64,000 nucleotides of DNA. It comes from Pilaira anomala. Lineage: Eukaryota > Mucoromycota > Mucoromycetes > Mucorales > Mucoraceae. Under the pieces are notes generated by a model, which was not told the origin of the DNA, ran no database searches, and saw nothing but the letters and a program-made list of their open reading frames with translations. How positions within the stretch are numbered: the stretch's first letter is position 1; every line of letters begins with the position of its first letter. This document shows positions 46,601-57,471 of the stretch, piece by piece. The DNA lies in the NCBI GenBank assembly GCA_025716855.1, contig JAIXMQ010000052.1:62001-126000 (forward strand), read 5' to 3'. A program made the position numbers and the translations under genes.

Positions 46601-48510
46601 GCTTTAAACTAGAGTATGCTTGAACTCCATCAATTACTGTTTCAGGAATCACGTTAAGTGCGTATCGCAGTTCACTAAAGATACTAATAACTGTGAATGC
46701 GACGGGGGCAGTTAACTCGTTGCCTTGAATCTTTGTAAATACGAAAAACGAAGCCAATGTCACTAAAATAGGTGCACTAATATAAAAAAAAAAAAATTAA
46801 TTATTCCATAATATAGATTTTTTTTTTTTTTTTTTTTTTTTGCTTACCCTTGCCAAACCAGAGAGAAAAAGACACCATTGATATAGGTAATACTCAACTG
46901 ATGAAGCTCAAAATTTCTCGCCCTCATAATACGTTCTTCCCATTTCTTCTCCCATGCAAAGAACTTGATCTGTCTTATACCCTGCAAGACTTCATTCATC
47001 AACGAAACACGTTTATCACGGGCTTCCATCAGCTTGTCTTGAGTTCTTGCAAAAATCTTGGCGTTAAAATGATTGATAGGTAAGATGATAACCATCACTA
47101 ATAACCCAAAGAAACAAGCGACACCGATTAATTGATATAAAAAGAAGAATCCGATTGTCAGTTCCAAGGGCGCGGCAATAGCTGAAAACCAAAGTGCTGA
47201 AAAGTCAGAGATACGACTTGCATCTGTTCCCATTAAATTTACTACGGCGCCTGCAGTGGTCACTTCTTCATCGTCATCATTGTCTTCTTTAGATTCTTCA
47301 GTTTTTTCTGTGGCAGCAACAGAGAGGTCACGACGACGAAGTGATTTTCTATATACTTCAACATTTAACATGGTTCTTACACGAGGTTGAAGATCACACA
47401 TAGCTATTAAAAAATTTTGACATATTAATAACGAACAGAATCGCCAATGGACAATTTTTTCAGTGACTTACCAAAGAACCATAATTGGCCGACAAAAAGA
47501 CCCAAAATAATAATCGAAGCGCCCATGCCAATTACAATCGCAGTTCCATATTTGAGTGGATGCTCATACTCTACACCTTGACTCAAATCATGTAACAGCT
47601 GTAACAATCTATTCATAAAGAACGCAGGTGCATAATACAACACAGAAGCAAATAAAGCCAACACTACTTGTACTACAAGTGCCATCTGATTCGCCTTACA
47701 AAGTCTATAAAACAGACCTCCTTTTTCACGCGTCTTTCCAAACAGCAGAAATATATTAGAAGCTCGATACCTGGGTGGCATGTATGGTAAATCCTCATCT
47801 GTAAATTCCCCTTTCTTTTTCGATATATTTCGGACTACTTGCGTAAGCCAACTGAAATAAATTCGTCCAAAAAGAGATTCCGTATTTAAGTTACACACTT
47901 GGCGTTCAGTCTTGTCCTCTAAGTATGGTTGTCCCTGCTTGGTTGTACTTGTCACATAAACTAAATCCAACCCTAAAATCACTGGCAGTACATACATGAG
48001 AGTATCAATCCAGCCCATTTGCGACGTACGCATCACGATTGCTTGCCAGAACTGATAAAGATGAAACAACACCAAGATAATAGAAAGTATACAAAGATGA
48101 AAATTCAATACCCAGCCCCAATTATTAGGTAACCTATACCGGCGAGACGTCAACGCCAATACAAAAGCATAAAGCCAAGTCAAGAAAATAAAACTTGAAG
48201 AGCCAATAGAATAAAGTGGCTTATGTTGAATTACATGAGTATAAAGATCGAAACAGGCTAATGTTGCCAACGAAAGTGTACCAAAAGTAATACGAGTAAT
48301 ACGGTTATTGTCACAAAACGGTACCGTCAAGTCTCTTTTTGTATCTAATTGAATTTGTGTTTTGTTGGTAGACAGAGAAATAGCGCCTTCTCCTTCTTCT
48401 TGTTGACGCTTATGATAGAGACCCCGTTGAATTGATAAAGTAATTGCACTTAAACAACCTGTTACCACAGGGATAACCGAGAACCATATCGAATTTGATA
48501 TGGTTATCAT
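43614..48510 (-). CDS. ABCC (MRP/Ycf1-like) full-length ABC transporter
   Basis: About 1,590 aa in three main exons (48510-47472, about 47403-46850, then to 43614). I start at the ATG at 48510, one codon after a GTG. Layout: an N-terminal membrane bundle (TMD0-like; IPVVTGCLSAITLSIQRGL, several later hydrophobic segments), TMD1, NBD1, TMD2, NBD2. NBD1: LISGATGSGKTLMLLGLL, YVSQTPWLQNASIRNNILFG, ITLSGGQKARVALARAVYSR, NVLMDDVLSAVD. NBD2: IGIVGRTGSGKSTLALSFFRF, FSQGQRQLLCLARALL, RVVLMDEATASVD. NBD1 has Asp (DDV) where the second catalytic carboxylate would be Glu, the usual ABCC asymmetry, so NBD1 is the degenerate site. A highly acidic linker follows NBD1. Likely a vacuolar or plasma-membrane glutathione-conjugate or metal exporter. 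Confidence 0.93.
46818..46841 (-). repeat. 24-nt poly(T) on plus strand, in ABCC intron
   Basis: Run of T on the plus strand, so A on the sense strand, placed immediately after the intron donor GTAAGC. Similar runs sit in USP introns (near 14431 and 17091) and the UHRF1-like gene (20881-20901). Confidence 0.85.
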
Positions 48511-48513
48511 CAC

Positions 48514-50746
48514 TATTCGAATATATTTTTAAAAATTAATTCTTAAAGAAAAAAAAAAGTTATAGTGTAACACACATTTTTCTTATAAACAGGTATATTT
48601 TAAGATTTGAAAGGCAGTGCGTGCATGGTGACTCAATGTTGCTGCGGTTCTTTATTAAGTTGCCGCTCTTTTGTAATTCCTTATTAACGGTAATATTGTT
48701 CAATATTGAGTCATTGAAAGTACAAACACATGTGATATTCTATGTAAAACGATTCAAATAAGTTTGGAGCTTGTAATAGTTCTTTGTCACTGCAAAAAAA
48801 AGAGGGGGTGCATTTGTCATCTATGTCTCCTAGTTAGACTTTTTGATAATTTAGTTAGTGGAATAGATGAAATATTTATCCTTAGGCCAGCGGATGTTTG
48901 TTGCATTCGGAAAACTTTTCAGCTTAAAAAGTTAATGCCGTCATTTACCTGCTTTTATACTTTCAGTTTATTATTGTATTAAAAAAGAAAATATTCGATC
49001 ACGTAGTCATAATTTGGAAACTTGTCTCTATTTATATAAATATATATATATTCATTTACACTTATCCTCTCTTCTTCTAATAGCTGAGATGCCACCCATT
49101 CATAACACCTGAGCATATCTTCTGTCTCTCTATTTCTCAATCCAAAACAAAAAAGACTCACATATAAATCAAGTGATACCTTATCCATAACAACCCATCT
49201 ATATACAGTTCTAACTTGTACCAGTATTGAATATAGAAACAAAGTAGAGTAAATATTGCGAAAGCTATATCTCATGACATCAAATATGGGAATTCATTGT
49301 GCGTAGCTACTCCATAAATTTACTATTGTAAAAAAAAAAGGATCTGCATATGGTTGATTATAAACCATGTTTTCTTTATGAGTATTTAAGAGTTATTATC
49401 CAAATGTATAGTCGATATTATTCTTCTACTTCCAGTGTTTGTTTAAGTGAATTTCTTAAAACTGTTTTGTCCGATATATTATGGGCTGTTTTCACACAGA
49501 TATTTGGTAATTTCCTTGATTCCATATCGCCTTATATATATATTCATAGTAACCAGGAGTTTTTGTTTATCCTGCTCACAAAGTAGTAGATAATAATCAC
49601 AGTAACTAGCAGTTTTGATTTATATCAGTTTTTGTGTGTCTGTAAGCAACATATTTTCTATTTAAACTTCTATATTGAGCCGTTGATATTTTTCTGTTTA
49701 CATATATCTAAGAAGACTGTGTTTTTTTACAGCAACCTTCTCGTTTTGTCCATTAACTTCGATTATCAATAATCCATCACATCTCTTCCAGAGAGTATAA
49801 TCAAATCCTAGTTCGCTTTTCCTCTGATTATATCTTGATGAGATGAGTTATAAGATTTGTCTCTTCCCTCTTTATTATTCTATAACGGGATCTTCTGAGT
49901 AATAATATGTTCCATTGCGAAACGATATTTTTTATAATTGATAAAATAATGAGACGAATATCATCTTTTTATGTCACCCTCTCCATCTCTACAAACATTA
50001 AGATATTTTACGCGTATTTTTTTGGTTGGATACAGTTTTTTTTTTAATACGCTATACCCTTCCATTTTACACACGCCACGCGAAATTTACAAGAAGAAAA
50101 ATACATCAAACTAGAGTAAGGTAATAAGGCTGATAATATATATCGTGTCAAAACAACACTCTAGAACTTCTCAAAAATTTCATTAATAAAAAAGGAAGCA
50201 ACGACAAGTCAAATGTTTTTTTTATAAACTCGCTTGCAGGATTTTCATGTAACTCAAGTCTATTGAGCGGAGCGTACAGATATTGAAAGTACCGTAAATA
50301 AAAGATCATCGATTGTTCCTTTCTCTTTTTTTTTCGTTTTCGTCCCCCTTTTTTTTAGTGATACATTATAGTAGACAATAAATGTCATTAAGTCCCGAGG
50401 TTTAAAGCCTTACGCGTAATTGTATTATTTAGCAAGTTTTTATGCCCGAAGATATGCATGCAAAATAATAAACTTGTTACATATACATTTAGAAATCCCA
50501 GCGGATTCTACGAAACACCCAACATACTGTAATGTTGATATGTATATCAGGTCAGGGTCCTGTGAGTTCTAGTTCCAAAGCGTGATCGAGTTGTTTTGAA
50601 ATCAGATGAAAGTCTTAATTTAAAGTTAAGATTTTAAAAGATTGGTATATATGGGTCTATAAACTATTTATATTATTTATTAGATATTAAAGTATGACTG
50701 TAATGATGCTATATATATATGCTTTGACATGATTTTTTTTTTTAGG
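48514..50746. other. Intergenic, 2.2 kb, no supported gene
   Basis: Between the ABCC start and the prolidase stop. Open frames at 48979-49275 (minus, 98 codons, starting MRYSFRNIYSTLFLYS) and 49350-49586 (plus) show no known domain and are interspersed with AT-rich DNA. They might be chance or a remnant. I saw no RNA gene, repeat or transposon end. Confidence 0.5.
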
Positions 50747-52478
50747 TTAAGAAGCTCTATTCATTAATGACTCAATTTCGTGAATTTGTTTCGGGGCGAT
50801 TGTAAGGTTTTCGTGTCCATTGGCAGTAATAACAATAGTATCTTCAATTCTTACACCACCGACAGAGCGGTACTTTGCCAACATATTTAAATCAAAATAA
50901 TTTTCGTATCCGGGACAATGAATCCAAATATCAAGCATTTCGTCATTAAAATAGAGACCAGGTTCAACGGTTAATACCATATTTTCTTCTAAAGGTCTAT
51001 TGGACAAGAATTCGGAAATAGTAGAATCTTCTTCACCTTGAGTTTTAGATTTATGATCACGACTGTTATATATGTAAAATTAATAAATGAGCCTATGTAT
51101 ATAAAATAAAATAAAGTAAAACAGTGTTAAATACCCTCCAACGTCATGGACATCTAGTCCGACTGAATGACCCAGACCTACACAAATATGTGTGAGTAAT
51201 ACAACTGTCGCACAATCGATCTAACTTTATATTTCATTCTTACCATGATAGTAAAATGCGCTTGGAACACCCATATAGATTAATTCATCTAATTGATCTT
51301 CATCTTTACATTTTAAGATACCAATTCGAACAAGTTCAATACATAATATCCTCATGGCCAATATTTGCATATCAGACCATAATATACCTGGTCTCAATTC
51401 ATCTAATACAGCCTATATATATATATACATATAACAAATATTATTATTATAAATATGTGTATTACATAAATATCGCAGTTGCCAAAATCAGCTCACCTGT
51501 TGCATTTTCAAAACAATATTATAAATAGTTTTTGATTCCTCCGAAAATCGACCTTGAACAGGAAAAGTCCGCGTGATATCGCTTGCATAACATAGTTTTT
51601 CACCGCCTGCATCTACTAGAACAAGTGTATGTATACTACTAGGTACAATTTGATTATTTTTTGTATAATGTAATGTAGCAGCTCTTGGACCTGAAGCGAC
51701 AATAGGCAAATAAGCTTGTTTATCAATTTGATATAATGCGCATGTGTAACGAAATAAAGCAGCCAAGAGAGTTTCAGTCATACCCAACTTGAATTGTTTA
51801 ATGAGAGCAATGTGAGCTTGAGAGGAACCATACATGGCTTGACGTATAATTTCAATTTCCCAAGGAAATTTAATAAGTCTTGCTTCATTCATGACAGGTA
51901 ATAATAATTGGGTATCAATTGAGTTTGTAGGTATCATTGGAGCATATTTTAAAAGCTCAATACCCTGACTCTTGTTTAGGACATGAGTCATGTCTGGTGC
52001 AAGTGTTGTTACTAATCTTTGTAAATCAAGCTCATTCACAATTTCGTCGACATCATATTTTTCTAATAATTCTTTTGAATTATAATTTGGACCTTTCCAA
52101 AAGATATCATTGTCAGGTATATCGGGTGTAATCAAATAGACTCGTTCGGTTTGTAGATGAATTATCACATGAAATCCAGGCTCATCTATGCCTATTATTT
52201 ATTTGTTATTATTTAAAAAAAGTTTCAATTGACTTTTTTTTTTTAAAAAAAAAAAAAAGCTTACCAGTTAAATAGAAAAAGTTACTTTCTTGTCTAAATT
52301 CCAATTCAACGTCAGTATTATCTCTTGTGCTTTCTCCTTTGCCTTTCATATAAATGAGGGATGAGTTTTGGTTGCAATCAAGTAAATGCTTTACTCTTAA
52401 GCAATGTTGCTTTGTTGGAATGGCAGGTTTATCTATACAGTGTCGCTTAGGAATAATAGTGAGTGGGTGTGGTGTCAT
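50747..52478 (-). CDS. M24B metallopeptidase, Xaa-Pro dipeptidase (prolidase)-like
   Basis: Starts at the ATG at 52478 (MTPHPLTIIPKRHCIDKP). The N-terminal prolidase/aminopeptidase-P domain carries RHCIDKPAIPTKQHCL and FRQESNFFYLTG, with a spliced GIDEPGFHVII. The C-terminal pita-bread domain has the five metal ligands: two Asp in HTLVLVDAGGEKLCYASDITRTFPV, His in YYHGLGHSVGLDVHD, Glu in MVLTVEPGLYFND, and Glu in GGVRIEDTIVI. It cleaves X-Pro dipeptides. About 490 aa, which matches eukaryotic prolidase (PEPD) better than aminopeptidase P. All five ligands are intact. Cytosolic, as there is no signal peptide. Confidence 0.93.
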
Positions 52479-53131
52479 AATTTTATTATAAAAAGAAAAA
52501 AAAAGAAGTTATAAATATATATATTTTTTTTAAAAAAAGAATTTAAAGGTACTAAAATAGTCTGCTGATGATGGTGGATACAACATAAGCACGGACGGCC
52601 TTGTATACAGCTTTAGTTATTAAAGCCTTATACCGGTTTTCCAACCAAATATAGATTATTTAGTTACAACGCGTACGACAGGAAAAATCAATAAACAATT
52701 CTTTTTGAATTTTTCTTTCCTCTTCTCTTCTTTTGTTATATATACATACAATTATTGTTATAAAATAAAAATAATATTAATATTCGATTCGATTTAATAA
52801 ACAATTAATGAAAAAGTCGTGCTGATTACACAAGCATTTAATAAATTACATGCGTTCAATATAAGGTTAAAGTTGAATATATTTCAAAAAACCTGATTTT
52901 TAAGATACACCAATTAGCAGTTGAGACAACACTTTTTTCAGCTGACACTTTTCACTTTTTGTAGTTGTTGAGTTATTTGTGGAATGTATGTTTGTAAAAT
53001 CATTGTATGACGCCATAAACTTATTATTTAAAAAAATATTCTTTGTTCTGAAAAGAAAAAATTACCCAATTCAGTAAAGGCTCGTGCTTCATTTCTTTTT
53101 GGTAATTTATCATTTTATTATTGTATATGAA
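52479..53131. other. Intergenic, prolidase promoter to left inverted repeat
   Basis: AT-rich. The prolidase promoter is at the left and ends in A-rich sequence. Nothing gene-like or repeated was seen until the repeat arm starting at CAGTC, 53132. Confidence 0.5.
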
Positions 53132-53342
53132 CAGTCAAACTTATAGAATTTGGCGTTTTCGAAAAAATGAACAACGGAAACTAATAGGCTAAAATAAAAA
53201 AAATGTTTGTCCTTTTGGCTGTGAGTAAATGTCTATTAGTGCTAGCTAAAACTTGCCGCAAAAGCTGTACAGGAAAAAGAAGTGAGAAAGACCCTTATAT
53301 TGCTTGTTATCATATTTAGGTTGCCATTTTGCTCTGAATTAA
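53132..53342 (+). repeat. Left inverted-repeat arm (211 bp)
   Basis: From CAGTCAAACTTATAG to GCTCTGAATTAA. It matches the reverse complement of 60851-61061 nearly continuously, including the shared core GTGCTAGCTAAAAC and GACCCTTATATTGCTTG. The right arm contains a short extra A/T tract near its inner end that the left lacks, and the left has small extra stretches close to the outer end. Confidence 0.85.
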
Positions 53343-53560
53343 AAGAATATTTACGTCAAGGTAAAAATCACCTAGTCACACTGGATAACAATATTTTTAT
53401 CCCAAAAAGGGGACTTAAAGCGGGGGAAAATTGGGGCCTAAAAGGGGGTCTCTATAATTATCCAGTTTATCCAGAACTTCATGTATTTTAGCATCAAGTT
53501 TAATAAAAAAAAACTTAATTTACAAAAAAAAAAGGTGTTTTAAAAATAGTGAAAAGTACG

Positions 53561-53788
53561 ATGGGCGTTCCCAAGCAAAAAATAATAGTAAAACGGAGCT
53601 GAAAAATACACATTTCAAAATTTGGCTGTGGAAAAATAAATTTAAGTTTACTATTACTGGGTTTCCCACCTCAATTTCCAAAAACAAGCGTAATTTTTCC
53701 AAAACCCCGCCGCTATTTTTCCAAAAGTGGCTATTAATTTTTCCAAAAACAAGCACTTAATTTTTCCAAAAACTGTTGCTATTTTTAC
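53561..53788 (+). repeat. Left Tc1-like terminal repeat with periodic motif array
   Basis: The inner part repeats a TTTTTCCAAAA motif, with the CC dinucleotide at about 53678, 53699, 53721, 53743 and 53766, plus a degenerate copy (AC) at 53787. Spacing is 21-23 bp. Probably a transposase-binding array. Confidence 0.88.
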
Positions 53789-53810
53789 AAAAAATAAAAT
53801 TGATTAAAAA

Positions 53811-55217
53811 ATGAACATCGACACACTTATGAGAGACTTGACTATCGAAGAGGAAGCTGATATAGCAACCGAAGAGGTCTATGTTAACTTATATCAAAAG
53901 CACAGTGAACCCGCCGAAGAAGACGTCAGTACGGCAATGGAATGCGATGAGGAATTAGCTGAAGAATTAGGTGTTGATTTAGAAGATGAAGAAATAGAGG
54001 AAGAAAATCAAGTGGAGGATGAAGATGAAGTAGAGGAGTCTTTGGAAGACGTAAATGCACGTGTAAAAGAGTATTTTGAAGCCCATTTAAATCAACCAGA
54101 GCTGAAACAAGAACGTGGCGGAAAAAAGTTATACAGGAAGTATACTGATGAACAAATTGACCTGTTTATTGACTTAATTTCTGCAGGATCTGATGTCAAG
54201 TCAGCTTGTTTGAGTACTGGTATCGCTTTGTGGTCTGGATATAAGTATAGAAAAACATTTAGAGAAGATCCAGAAAATGGGCTTATTCGTAGAAAAAAAA
54301 GAGGTAGAAAAGGATCTTTGTTCAAGCTACAACAACGTCATGCTGAATGGATTGTCAAGTATATTGATGAAAATACAACAGCAGTACTTGAACAGATTAG
54401 ATCCGATCTTTGTAAACAGTTTGAAAACGAAAATCTCACGATAAGTCGATCTGCACTTCATAGATTTATGCGAACCGTTTGTGCTCTTTCTATGAAAAGA
54501 TTAGAGAAAATACCGGCCAGAAGAAATCATATCGAAGTGATTGAACAAAGAAAAACAGACGTAGAAAAATGGATAGCAGATGAAAATATGGACTTTCAAA
54601 AAAATTGTGTCTTTATAGATGAGGCTGGATTCAATATCAACATCACCCGTAATAGAGGATGGTCAAAAAGAGGCGCACCTGCTAAAGCAATTGTCCCTAC
54701 TGCTCGCAGTACTTCTATTACGATCTTGGGGGCAATTTCAGTTGATGGTGTTATTGACATTTCATTAAGAAAACCTACATCTTCTGTTGGCAGTAAGAAA
54801 AGAAAAGTAGATGGCAAAGAAGTGAAGATCAACGGTAGAGTAGGTACAAGATCTGAACATTTTCTTACTTACTTGAATAATATGATGGATTGTTTAGATA
54901 GGAATGGACTTCAAGGTTATTACCTTGTTATGGACAATGCACCTATCCATAAGCCTGCTCCTATCAGAGAGGCTATCGAAAAGAGGGGATACAAATGTGT
55001 TTACTTGCCGGCCTATTCTCCCTTCTTGAATCCAATTGAAGAATTTTGGTCAAAAGTAAAAGCTGGTATCAAGAGAAACCCTCTTGATTCTGGTGATTTA
55101 TTAACACCCAGAATAATGGATTCTGTTTCGAAGGTTACTTTGAGTGATTGCAGAGGCTGGATTAGACATTCCCTATCTTTCTTTCCTCGCTGCATTGCAA
55201 AAGAAAACATGCTTTAA
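53811..55217 (+). CDS. Tc1-like transposase, 468 aa, DD34E, apparently intact
   Basis: Single exon. The first 100 residues are strongly acidic (EEEADIATEEVY, many Glu/Asp). A helix-turn-helix DNA-binding region follows (RKYTDEQIDLFIDLISAGSD, then GSLFKLQQRHAEWIVKYID, ISRSALHRFMRTVCALSMKRL). The DDE_3 catalytic triad is complete: FIDEAGFNINI (first Asp), VMDNAPIHKP (second Asp) and LNPIEEFWSKVK (Glu), with 34 residues between the second Asp and the Glu. Nuclear-localisation-like KKRKVDGKEV is present. No stop or frameshift, and the termini fit, so the element is potentially active. It cuts and pastes the flanking element. The pseudogene at 57472-58858 is a distant relative. Confidence 0.93.
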   Translation: MNIDTLMRDLTIEEEADIATEEVYVNLYQKHSEPAEEDVSTAMECDEELAEELGVDLEDEEIEEENQVEDEDEVEESLEDVNARVKEYFEAHLNQPELKQERGGKKLYRKYTDEQIDLFIDLISAGSDVKSACLSTGIALWSGYKYRKTFREDPENGLIRRKKRGRKGSLFKLQQRHAEWIVKYIDENTTAVLEQIRSDLCKQFENENLTISRSALHRFMRTVCALSMKRLEKIPARRNHIEVIEQRKTDVEKWIADENMDFQKNCVFIDEAGFNINITRNRGWSKRGAPAKAIVPTARSTSITILGAISVDGVIDISLRKPTSSVGSKKRKVDGKEVKINGRVGTRSEHFLTYLNNMMDCLDRNGLQGYYLVMDNAPIHKPAPIREAIEKRGYKCVYLPAYSPFLNPIEEFWSKVKAGIKRNPLDSGDLLTPRIMDSVSKVTLSDCRGWIRHSLSFFPRCIAKENML

Positions 55218-55224
55218 TTTTTTT

Positions 55225-55441
55225 GTAAAAAATAAAAATATATTTGGAAAAAATAAAAAAAGTTTTGGAAAAATTAAGTGCTAGTTTTTGGAAAAATTAA
55301 TAGCCACTTTTGGAAAAATAGTGGCGGGTTTTTGGAAAAATTACGCTTATTTTTGGAAATTGAGGTGGGAAACCCAGTACTATTCTAGTCAATACTTTTT
55401 TCGCTCCGTTTTACTATTATTTTTTGCTTGGGAACGCCCAT
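55225..55441 (-). repeat. Right Tc1-like terminal repeat with periodic motif array
   Basis: Reverse complement of the left repeat. The GG of the TTTTGGAAAAA motif recurs at 55246, 55267, 55290, 55312, 55334 and 55355, preceded by a degenerate copy at 55225. Spacing is 21-23 bp, matching the left array. Confidence 0.88.
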
Positions 55442-55594
55442 TCTCTGCTTTTTATGACTGCTTTCAAAAAGGTCACACGGTGGACACGAACGACAAATGC
55501 AGCAATAGTAGGGCTTTTTAAAAATAAAAACGCCCTAAAAAACGCCCTAATTAACTTTTTTTTTTGTCTGATTATTCTTCCTTTTTACATAAAA

Positions 55595-57270
55595 ATGCCA
55601 CGTAAGATTCCTGGTGATGTAAAATGGTGCAAAGATAATATTCAAACCTTAACAGCAAAAGCCTTCTTTGACGAATATAATTTTACCGACAGACGAAAAG
55701 CTTGTCGCAGATACAACACTATCTTACAGAGATATCTGATTGATAATGAGAAATTCCAACAATTGACACGAGAATTTAAAGCATTCAAATCATCATCTTA
55801 TTACAAAAATTACTGGAAGGAGAAACGACGAAATATTGTAAGAGATAGAATACATGAAATCTGCGCTGACTATGTCGGAGATGTTGCTGAACAGGAAGCT
55901 AATGAATTACGAAATGGTGATGAAGAACTGTCAACACAGACTCAAGCAAGAATTGGAGAAATTATACCTGATGCAGCAGCAAGTGAAGTCAATTTGAATG
56001 ATGAACAAGCAAGGACATTCTTGTCCGATGAACCGGCAAAAGAATCTACACAAGAACCTACACATCACGAACATGTACAACAAGAGCCATTGAATGATAT
56101 TCAAGATTGTTTCCGAATCTTTAAAAACGAAGTGAAACGTATAATACAGGGCAACCAGACTCTCAAAATGGAAGAACATGTTCAGGAATTATTGGCATTA
56201 AATAATATACTCTTGCTACAGCCCCTTCAGCACAGTCACTTGATGCGTTCAGTCTTTACTGATTCTTTGTTAGCCAAAGTACATGATGAATTCCAGAAGA
56301 AAATTGAATTCCCGGATATGAAGTTTACTCCGACAGAATTTATGAGCATCGTTGAAAACATTATGAACCTAGACTCCGGAATCACATCAGTACTGTCAAC
56401 TACTACAGGGTTATTACAAATCGCATCAAAGATGCCATATGAAAAACAGAGAGTCATAGTGGGTCTCGCTATGTTGTAAGTGTTTCTTCTCGTTGAATAC
56501 CATTCTCCCTTTCTCACCTTCTCATCTTCTTATCTTCGCCTTAGGATTCAAAAGTTGCCCAAGAATTCCATAAATGATGTGAGCGTCATTAGCGAAACTG
56601 AGCTCTGGAATACTTATTTCGACTCGTTGTTGTCTTGTGTTCTTGCTAATTCAGAAAGATCAGTATCGTTAAGGTGGCTAGACAAAGTTATTAGCCCCAG
56701 TTTGCCGTTGAGACCAGATGCTGTAATTTCTATTGTTGACCAGCTAAAGTTTGGTGCTACTCTTGGACACGGTGAAGCTAAAGTTGCGGAACCGACATGT
56801 AACAAAGCAGTGTTATGTATGGACTTGGCGAAAGTCGCTTGTTTTAGCAAGGAAGCTATTGACTTGCACCTTCTGGAGTCTTCAATTTCATTTCAAATCC
56901 ACGGTAATTTTTTTTTTTTTTTTATATCACTATACCCATAGATTTGTGTTTGAGAGTAGCTAATTTTGTAAATATAGGATTTGCTATTAAATTTTTTCTA
57001 ACAAGACTGGACCATGACGGACTTTATGTTATGTATGAGGTCGGCCACCTTAAATTCCCTTCCTCCTTGGCAGAACTTCCAGTTTTCACAAACTTTAAAA
57101 ACTTGAATATCTTGCTACTTGTATGTCATGTCTTTTGGAAGTTCTGTAAAAAGTCTGATATACCAAGTATTATGCAACAAAGACGCCGAACATCAGTAAA
57201 ACTAACTGATTTGATTGATTTGACAGACCCAACAAAGGATCGTAATCGAAGTTGCCCAGTTCAATTTTAA
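55595..57270 (+). CDS. Mucorales-type multicopy protein with PD-(D/E)XK-nuclease-like signature
   Basis: Three exons (55595-56475, 56545-56903, 56978-57270) give 510 aa. The N-terminus looks like a DNA-binding or homeodomain-like segment (KAFFDEYNFTDRRKACRRYN, helical basic). The middle part is acidic with Glu-rich repeats (EPAKESTQEPTHHEHVQQEP). The C-terminal region has the order RPDAVISIVDQLKFG, GHGEAKVAEP, then a helix (NKAVLCMDLAKVACFSKEAI), which fits Asp...Glu-x-Lys, the PD-(D/E)XK nuclease core. It then runs FLTRLDHDGLYVMYEVGHLKFP to the end VKLTDLIDLTDPTKDRN. I recall close relatives as unannotated multicopy Mucorales proteins; function unknown. Placement next to transposons suggests it could be cargo, an effector or part of a mobile element. 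A 3' copy lies at 59466-59823. Confidence 0.7.
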
Positions 57271-57471
57271 TACTGTAAATGTATTTATGTTAAGCTTTAA
57301 AATATTCATGGTTGTACAGTATTTATTCATATGTATTGCATTTATGTTAATAAATGATGGGCTTTTTTATCCTTTAATTTCAATATTAACTTTCCTTTTT
57401 TTTTTTCTTTGTTCAAATCTCAGTGAGCATTCAGAGTGCGTCTGTTGAAAGCTGCATTCCTACTGACTATT

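Larger units (their letters stand above)
53561..55441 (+). mobile_element. Intact Tc1-like (DD34E) transposon with long terminal inverted repeats
   Basis: The left end reads ATGGGCGTTCCCAAGCAAAA and the right end is its reverse complement, finishing CGCCCAT at 55441; length 1,881 bp. The inverted repeats run about 220-230 bp inward (53561-53788 and 55225-55441) and are near-identical in most places. The AT at each extreme fits either the repeat itself or a 2-bp duplication; the TA normally duplicated by Tc1 elements is not obvious. One uninterrupted transposase frame lies inside. It sits within the larger island, in the upstream region of the nuclease-like gene. Confidence 0.9.

Noticed and set aside
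48979..49275. 98-codon minus-strand open frame between ABCC and prolidase
   Set aside because: Ends in a low-complexity IYIYI tract from TA repeats, matches no family; likely chance.
52901..53345. A second PLD gene fragment next to the left arm, which would make the arms a gene-end duplication
   Set aside because: I looked for HKD or PLD C-terminal coding sequence outside the left arm and found none; only the 211-bp region is shared.
53282..53491. Open frame crossing the left inverted-repeat arm
   Set aside because: It straddles the repeat boundary and is not preserved in the right arm, which has stops and an insertion in the corresponding frame.
55424..55594. Earlier in-frame start for the nuclease-like gene
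   Set aside because: The upstream part overlaps the Tc1-like terminal repeat, so the ATG at 55595 after a promoter-like T tract is preferred.
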